NCBI GenBank assembly: GCA_030433215.1
Contig: JAUIMC010000025.1
Span: 1-33,652 of the forward strand
Origin: Alphaproteobacteria bacterium
GTDB taxonomy: Bacteria; Pseudomonadota; Alphaproteobacteria; Caulobacterales; Parvularculaceae
Direction of reading: 5' to 3'
Length of the DNA: 33,652 nt
Under the pieces are notes generated by a model, which worked only from the letters and a program-made list of their open reading frames with translations, ran no database searches and was not told where the DNA came from. Positions 30,277-33,652 of the stretch are shown here, piece by piece (within the stretch, counting starts at the first letter, position 1; each line of letters opens with the position of its first letter). A program made the translations under genes and the position numbers.

Positions 30277-32508
30277 TCAGTAATTCGACAGCAAAGCCGC
30301 ACTCGGCTGGTCGAGCGGCAGGCCTTCTTCCTGAAGCTCAAGCTCGACCGCACGCATGCGGCGCTGTTCCGCGATGAGATAGGCGTGAATGGCGTCGGCG
30401 TCTTCCTGCGTGAAAAGATCGCCCCAGGACGGCATGCCGTTCTGCACCAGCAGGCCTTCGAGCAGAATGTCGTTGAAGACCTCATGGGTGTAAGGCTGCA
30501 TGCGTCTCAAATCCGGCGAGATCGAGCGGTGCTGATTGGAATGGCAGATGGCGCAATTGTCGAAAAAGAGCGCGCGGCCATAGGCGATCGTCTCCGGCGA
30601 GGCGTCGGCGAAGAGTCCTTCGGGCGCGGCCAGCGCGGGCTCAAGCGGCGGCAGTTTCTCAGGCTTAAGGATTTCGCCGCCATCAAGCTTGAATACCAAG
30701 ATGCGCCCGTCATTGCGGCGTTCATAAGCGGCGCCGTAGCGCGGCACGTAAGGCCAGCCGCCGCCGCCCCAGCCCGCCATGACGGCGACATATTGAACGC
30801 CGCCGACCTCATAGGTCATGGGTGCGGCGATGATCGAGGTTCCGGTATCGATGGATTTCAAAAGCGCGCCGGTTTTCGCGTCATAGACATTGAAAAAGCC
30901 GCGCACGTCGCCGGCGAAAACAAGCCCCGACGCCGTCGTCAAGACGCCGGAACGATCCTGCCAGCCGGCGTAAGACGCGGCCCACACGGTTTCGCCCGTT
31001 AAAGGATCAATGGCGCGCAGCTCCGTTTTCGACGGGCTCTCCTCGACGCGGCTCCATTCGGGCAGGGCTTTCACCGCTTCCTGTACGAAGGGCGGCAGAC
31101 CTGGCAGCACGGCGGGGAGGTCCGGCGTGAAGATCAGCGAGGCGTCGCTGTTGAGCGCCTTTTCCTTGTAAGGCTTTTGCCCCGGCGTCATCATCAGGAG
31201 ATTGCCCATCTCCAAAACCGCGCCGTAATAAAGACCCGTCTGCGGGTTGTAGGAAAAAGGATGCCAGTTGCTGGCGCCCGGCGAGCCCGGATAGACGATC
31301 TTCGGGCCTTTAGAATAATCCACATTTTCCGGCGTCAAATTCGGGCGGCCGGTTTCCATGTCGACGCCCGAGGCCCAATTCTGAAAAACAAGGGAATTGG
31401 CGCGCAGGAGTTTTCCGTCGCGCCGGTCGATGACGTAAAGAAATCCGTTTTTCGGCGCATGGAGGAGCGCCGGCGTTTCTTCGCCGTCGATCTCAAGCGC
31501 CGTCAGCGTCATCGGCGCTGTCGCCGTATAGTCCCAGCTGTCGCCCGGGGTTTCCTGATAATGCCATTTCACCCGGCCCGTTTCCGGGTCGAGCGCGACA
31601 ATGGAGGAAAGATAAAGATTGTCGCCGCCGGATGGCGAGCGCTTGGCGCGGTGATAAGGCCCGCCATTGCCGACGCCGATATAGACCGCGTCGAATTCAG
31701 GATCGTAATGAATGGCGTCCCAGACCGTGCCGCCGCCGCCGACATCCCAGCGGCTTTCGGGGTCCCAGGTCTTGACCGCGTCTTCGAGTTCCAGATTTTC
31801 CTGGGGTCCCGCCGCCGGATCGCGCGGCACGGTGTAAAACCGCCAGCGTTCTTCGCCCGTTGCGACATCATAGGCGGTCACAAATCCGCGCACGTCATAT
31901 TCCGCGCCGCTATTGCCGATGATAACGACATCGCCCGCAACTTCCGGCGCGCCGGTGCTGGAGAGGCCGCGTCCCGACTTGTCGTGCGTGTCGACTTGCC
32001 ACAAAACCTCGCCGGACTGGAAGTCGAGCGCATAAAGTACGCCGTCGAGCGTCGCCACGAAAACCCGGCCCTCATCGACCGCAACGCCGCGATTGACCAT
32101 GTCGCAACAGGCGACACGGTTCGCCTGCATGTCGATTTCGGGGTCGAAGCGCCAGATTTCTTCGCCCGTCGCCGCGTCGAGCGCTACGGCGCGCCCGGCG
32201 GTAGTGCTCGTGACAAGCACGCCATCAATTTCCACCGGCGTCGCTTCCTGGCCGCGGTTGGTATAAAGCGGATAGTCCCAGGCGAGACCGAGGGACGACA
32301 CATTGTCGGGCGCAATCTTTTCAAGCCGGGAAAAATACGTCCCGCCCATATCGCCGTCGGAGCGCGGCCAGTCTTCTCCGGCCCCGACTGTCGCCGCCGC
32401 GTCGGATGCAGGCGCCATTTCCTGCGGCGCTTGCGGTTCGGAGTCGGCGCCGCCGCAAGCCTGCAACAGCGCGAAGGCGGCGAAAAGAATGAAAGTTTTG
32501 GTTTTCAT
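30277..32508 (-). CDS. PQQ-dependent quinohemoprotein alcohol dehydrogenase, lipoprotein
   Basis: 743 residues. A lipoprotein signal (FALLQAC-GG) is followed by an eight-bladed PQQ propeller (about 40-600) with repeated tryptophan-docking motifs (TGEEIWRFDP, TGEERWRFY, TGRVKWHY). The vicinal disulfide is Cys134-Cys135 in VACCDMVNRG, and the catalytic Asp is about residue 326 in SWDYTATAP. The C-terminal cytochrome c domain has CAICH (652-656). This is the layout of quinohemoprotein ethanol-type dehydrogenases, oxidising alcohols to aldehydes in the periplasm. Two residues past the catalytic Asp stands Thr, not the extra Asp of lanthanide enzymes, so calcium is expected. The ATG at 32508 overlaps the previous stop (ATGA) and leads straight into the lipoprotein signal. 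No PQQ biosynthesis genes are in view. Confidence 0.92.
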   Translation of the reverse strand: MKTKTFILFAAFALLQACGGADSEPQAPQEMAPASDAAATVGAGEDWPRSDGDMGGTYFSRLEKIAPDNVSSLGLAWDYPLYTNRGQEATPVEIDGVLVTSTTAGRAVALDAATGEEIWRFDPEIDMQANRVACCDMVNRGVAVDEGRVFVATLDGVLYALDFQSGEVLWQVDTHDKSGRGLSSTGAPEVAGDVVIIGNSGAEYDVRGFVTAYDVATGEERWRFYTVPRDPAAGPQENLELEDAVKTWDPESRWDVGGGGTVWDAIHYDPEFDAVYIGVGNGGPYHRAKRSPSGGDNLYLSSIVALDPETGRVKWHYQETPGDSWDYTATAPMTLTALEIDGEETPALLHAPKNGFLYVIDRRDGKLLRANSLVFQNWASGVDMETGRPNLTPENVDYSKGPKIVYPGSPGASNWHPFSYNPQTGLYYGAVLEMGNLLMMTPGQKPYKEKALNSDASLIFTPDLPAVLPGLPPFVQEAVKALPEWSRVEESPSKTELRAIDPLTGETVWAASYAGWQDRSGVLTTASGLVFAGDVRGFFNVYDAKTGALLKSIDTGTSIIAAPMTYEVGGVQYVAVMAGWGGGGWPYVPRYGAAYERRNDGRILVFKLDGGEILKPEKLPPLEPALAAPEGLFADASPETIAYGRALFFDNCAICHSNQHRSISPDLRRMQPYTHEVFNDILLEGLLVQNGMPSWGDLFTQEDADAIHAYLIAEQRRMRAVELELQEEGLPLDQPSAALLSNY

Positions 32509-33404
32509 TGGCGATCCCACGGGCTGGGCATTTTGTACGGAACGGTGATGAAGTTCGCTTCGATCTGGCGGATGGCGCCGTCTTCGATCTTGAAGAGCTC
32601 CATCAGGTAAAAGCTGTGCGGGCGGCGGATCGGCGATGAGAGCGCGCGTCCGTCGGTCAGCTTGTAATCACCGAGCCGGCCCGCATGATCGATAAAGCCG
32701 CCGGCGAGGACAAGCCCGCGCTCTTCATCCACCAATGGAAAGCGGCGGGCCCGCAATTCGTCGTCATAGCGGTAATAGCCGAGCCGGAACTGTTCCTCAC
32801 AGCCGAGCCCCGCAACCGGAATGAAACTCGCCAGTGCCGAATTGTTCGTCGTCTGTACGCCGTTTTCAACGCGCTGGCAGTCGGGATGAAAATGCGTGAA
32901 CAGCTTTCCGTCATTCAATTGCAGCGTATCGAAATAACCGTCGGCAAGCGAAATCATGCGCGCGCGGGGAACGCGGGCGCCCTCCTCTACAACAGCGTTC
33001 ATGACCGGCTTGTCGTGGAATTTCTGGTTTTCGAATTTGAGCCCGCTGTCGGCCTGGCGCACGACAATGGTTTCGACTTCGCAGATGCGTCCGTCGCGGT
33101 TGACCTTGATGCGCGTCGCAAACGCCGACTCCTCAAGAGGCTCCACGGCGACGCCGAAACAGCCGACCTGACCGGTTTCCACGTCAGCGAAATTCAGCTG
33201 ATAGTCTCCGAAGCGCTCGATCGTGCCCCACAACCCGTCGCCGATCTGGAGCGCCACATTGTTTTCAGTGTTGAAGACGAAATCCGCCCAGGGAACGCGC
33301 GACGGGGCTTTCGCCGCAAGCGCGGCGAGATATGCGTCCAGATGCTCATACAACGCTTCACGCGTATGAAGCGACGGCGCCGCATTCCCGCTTTCAGGTT
33401 TCAT
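32505..33404 (-). CDS. Conserved protein of unknown function, possibly DUF8021/NTF2-like
   Basis: 299 residues with no signal peptide or membrane segment. I do not recognise a characterised family with certainty. Two similar-looking portions end with FHPDCQRVENGVQTTNN and, at the C-terminus, QIEANFITVPYKMPSPW; the latter recalls small alpha+beta-barrel (SnoaL/NTF2-like, DUF8021-type) proteins. An early segment, VPWADFVFNTENNVALQIGDGLWGTIERF, fits the first strand-helix part of such a domain. The gene lies 45 bases after an aldehyde dehydrogenase and overlaps the PQQ dehydrogenase start by 4 bases, so it is co-translated with alcohol oxidation genes. It may bind or isomerise the substrate or product of that route; this is inference. 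Confidence 0.8.
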   Translation of the reverse strand: MKPESGNAAPSLHTREALYEHLDAYLAALAAKAPSRVPWADFVFNTENNVALQIGDGLWGTIERFGDYQLNFADVETGQVGCFGVAVEPLEESAFATRIKVNRDGRICEVETIVVRQADSGLKFENQKFHDKPVMNAVVEEGARVPRARMISLADGYFDTLQLNDGKLFTHFHPDCQRVENGVQTTNNSALASFIPVAGLGCEEQFRLGYYRYDDELRARRFPLVDEERGLVLAGGFIDHAGRLGDYKLTDGRALSSPIRRPHSFYLMELFKIEDGAIRQIEANFITVPYKMPSPWDRQ

Positions 33405-33449
33405 TTGCGAATCCGCCTTCCCGAACCAATCCGCTCCGCCGTGCTTAAA

Positions 33450-33652
33450 TCAAGTAAACCTCGTCGGCTTGCCGTCGAGGAGAATAGTTTTCGTCTCTAG
33501 ATAAGCCGCAAGCCCTTCCTCGCCGCCTTCCCGCCCGATGCCCGACTGTTTAAAGCCGCCAAAGGGCACGGTCATGTCGCCACCAAAGTAATTGTTGATG
33601 CCCATGGTGCCCACCCGGACCGCCTTGGCTACGCGATGTGCCACATTGATGT
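33450..33652 (-). CDS. Aldehyde dehydrogenase, C-terminal fragment (gene runs out of window)
   Basis: The last 67 or so residues of an NAD(P)-dependent aldehyde dehydrogenase: INVAHRVAKAVRVGTMGIN followed by the hallmark PFGGFKQSGIGREGG and the tail AYLETKTILL. The frame stays open to the window edge; an apparent GTG start at 33644 is internal. The catalytic Cys and Glu lie outside the window. It would oxidise an aldehyde to the acid and is on the same strand just upstream of the unknown protein and the alcohol dehydrogenase, suggesting a consecutive alcohol-aldehyde-acid route. Confidence 0.88.
   Translation of the reverse strand, partial: INVAHRVAKAVRVGTMGINNYFGGDMTVPFGGFKQSGIGREGGEEGLAAYLETKTILLDGKPTRFT

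Noticed and set aside
31520-31545. Lanthanide-dependent alcohol dehydrogenase
   Set aside because: The residue two past the catalytic Asp is Thr (WDYT), not the Asp that marks lanthanide enzymes.
31177-32610. A 477-codon plus-strand frame opposite the PQQ dehydrogenase
   Set aside because: Crosses the junction of two coupled minus-strand genes and shows no domain.
1-33652. CRISPR arrays, tRNA/rRNA genes, insertion sequences or prophage remnants
   Set aside because: No regularly spaced repeats, RNA-gene landmarks, transposase, integrase or phage-type protein was seen on either strand.

Overview
The window looks like a chromosomal segment of a GC-rich, free-living alphaproteobacterium. The signs are a fused TrpE-TrpG anthranilate synthase preceded by a Trp-Trp leader peptide, a CtrA-type box (TTAA-N7-TTAAC), clustered GANTC sites, Tat-exported enzymes and a gene style that recalls Hyphomonadales/Parvularculales-type marine bacteria. 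The order-level placement is inference. I see no tRNA, rRNA, CRISPR array, integrase or transposase. Most of the window is ordinary metabolic and regulatory DNA, densely packed on both strands.

Layout. Positions 1-2400 carry a 5'-truncated long-type isocitrate lyase with a strong terminator, then a solitary LigF-like glutathione S-transferase. Positions 2401-2679 form a hairpin-rich repeat patch between convergent genes. Positions 2680-4982 hold trpE(G) and its leader peptide on the minus strand. Positions 5082-10080 hold a molybdenum hydroxylase locus: XdhC-like and MocA-like maturation factors, then an IorA/IorB-type oxidoreductase and a diheme lipoprotein cytochrome, with Fur-like operators before iorA. 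Positions 10206-15772 are a signalling island: a LuxR-type regulator whose receiver has Asn at the phosphoacceptor position, a double-PilZ protein, a PAS/GAF hybrid histidine kinase and a second double-PilZ paralogue. Positions 16251-18504 carry E1 beta and E1 alpha of a branched-chain 2-oxoacid dehydrogenase on the minus strand.

Positions 18713-26779 look like a D-amino-acid/peptide salvage region. It contains a minus-strand operon of a DUF1611 (DgcN-like) protein, a dipeptide-epimerase-like (DgcA-like) enzyme and a membrane-anchored serine hydrolase. It also contains a GntR/FCD regulator divergent from an M19 dipeptidase and a second serine hydrolase. Positions 26868-30270 are modE-modABC for molybdate sensing and uptake, with a textbook ModE box touching the modE start. 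Positions 30277-33652 are a minus-strand group: an aldehyde dehydrogenase fragment, a small protein of unknown function and a lipoprotein quinohemoprotein alcohol dehydrogenase.

How the parts fit: modEABC would supply molybdenum for enzymes such as IorAB. The PQQ dehydrogenase and aldehyde dehydrogenase would form an alcohol-to-acid route. The DgcN/DgcA/peptidase genes plausibly scavenge D-amino-acid-containing peptides. The most noteworthy items are the trp attenuator leader, the Fur-like/GANTC operator cluster, the PilZ-kinase-PilZ island with its CtrA box, the M19 protein with altered metal ligands, and the REPIN-like element.
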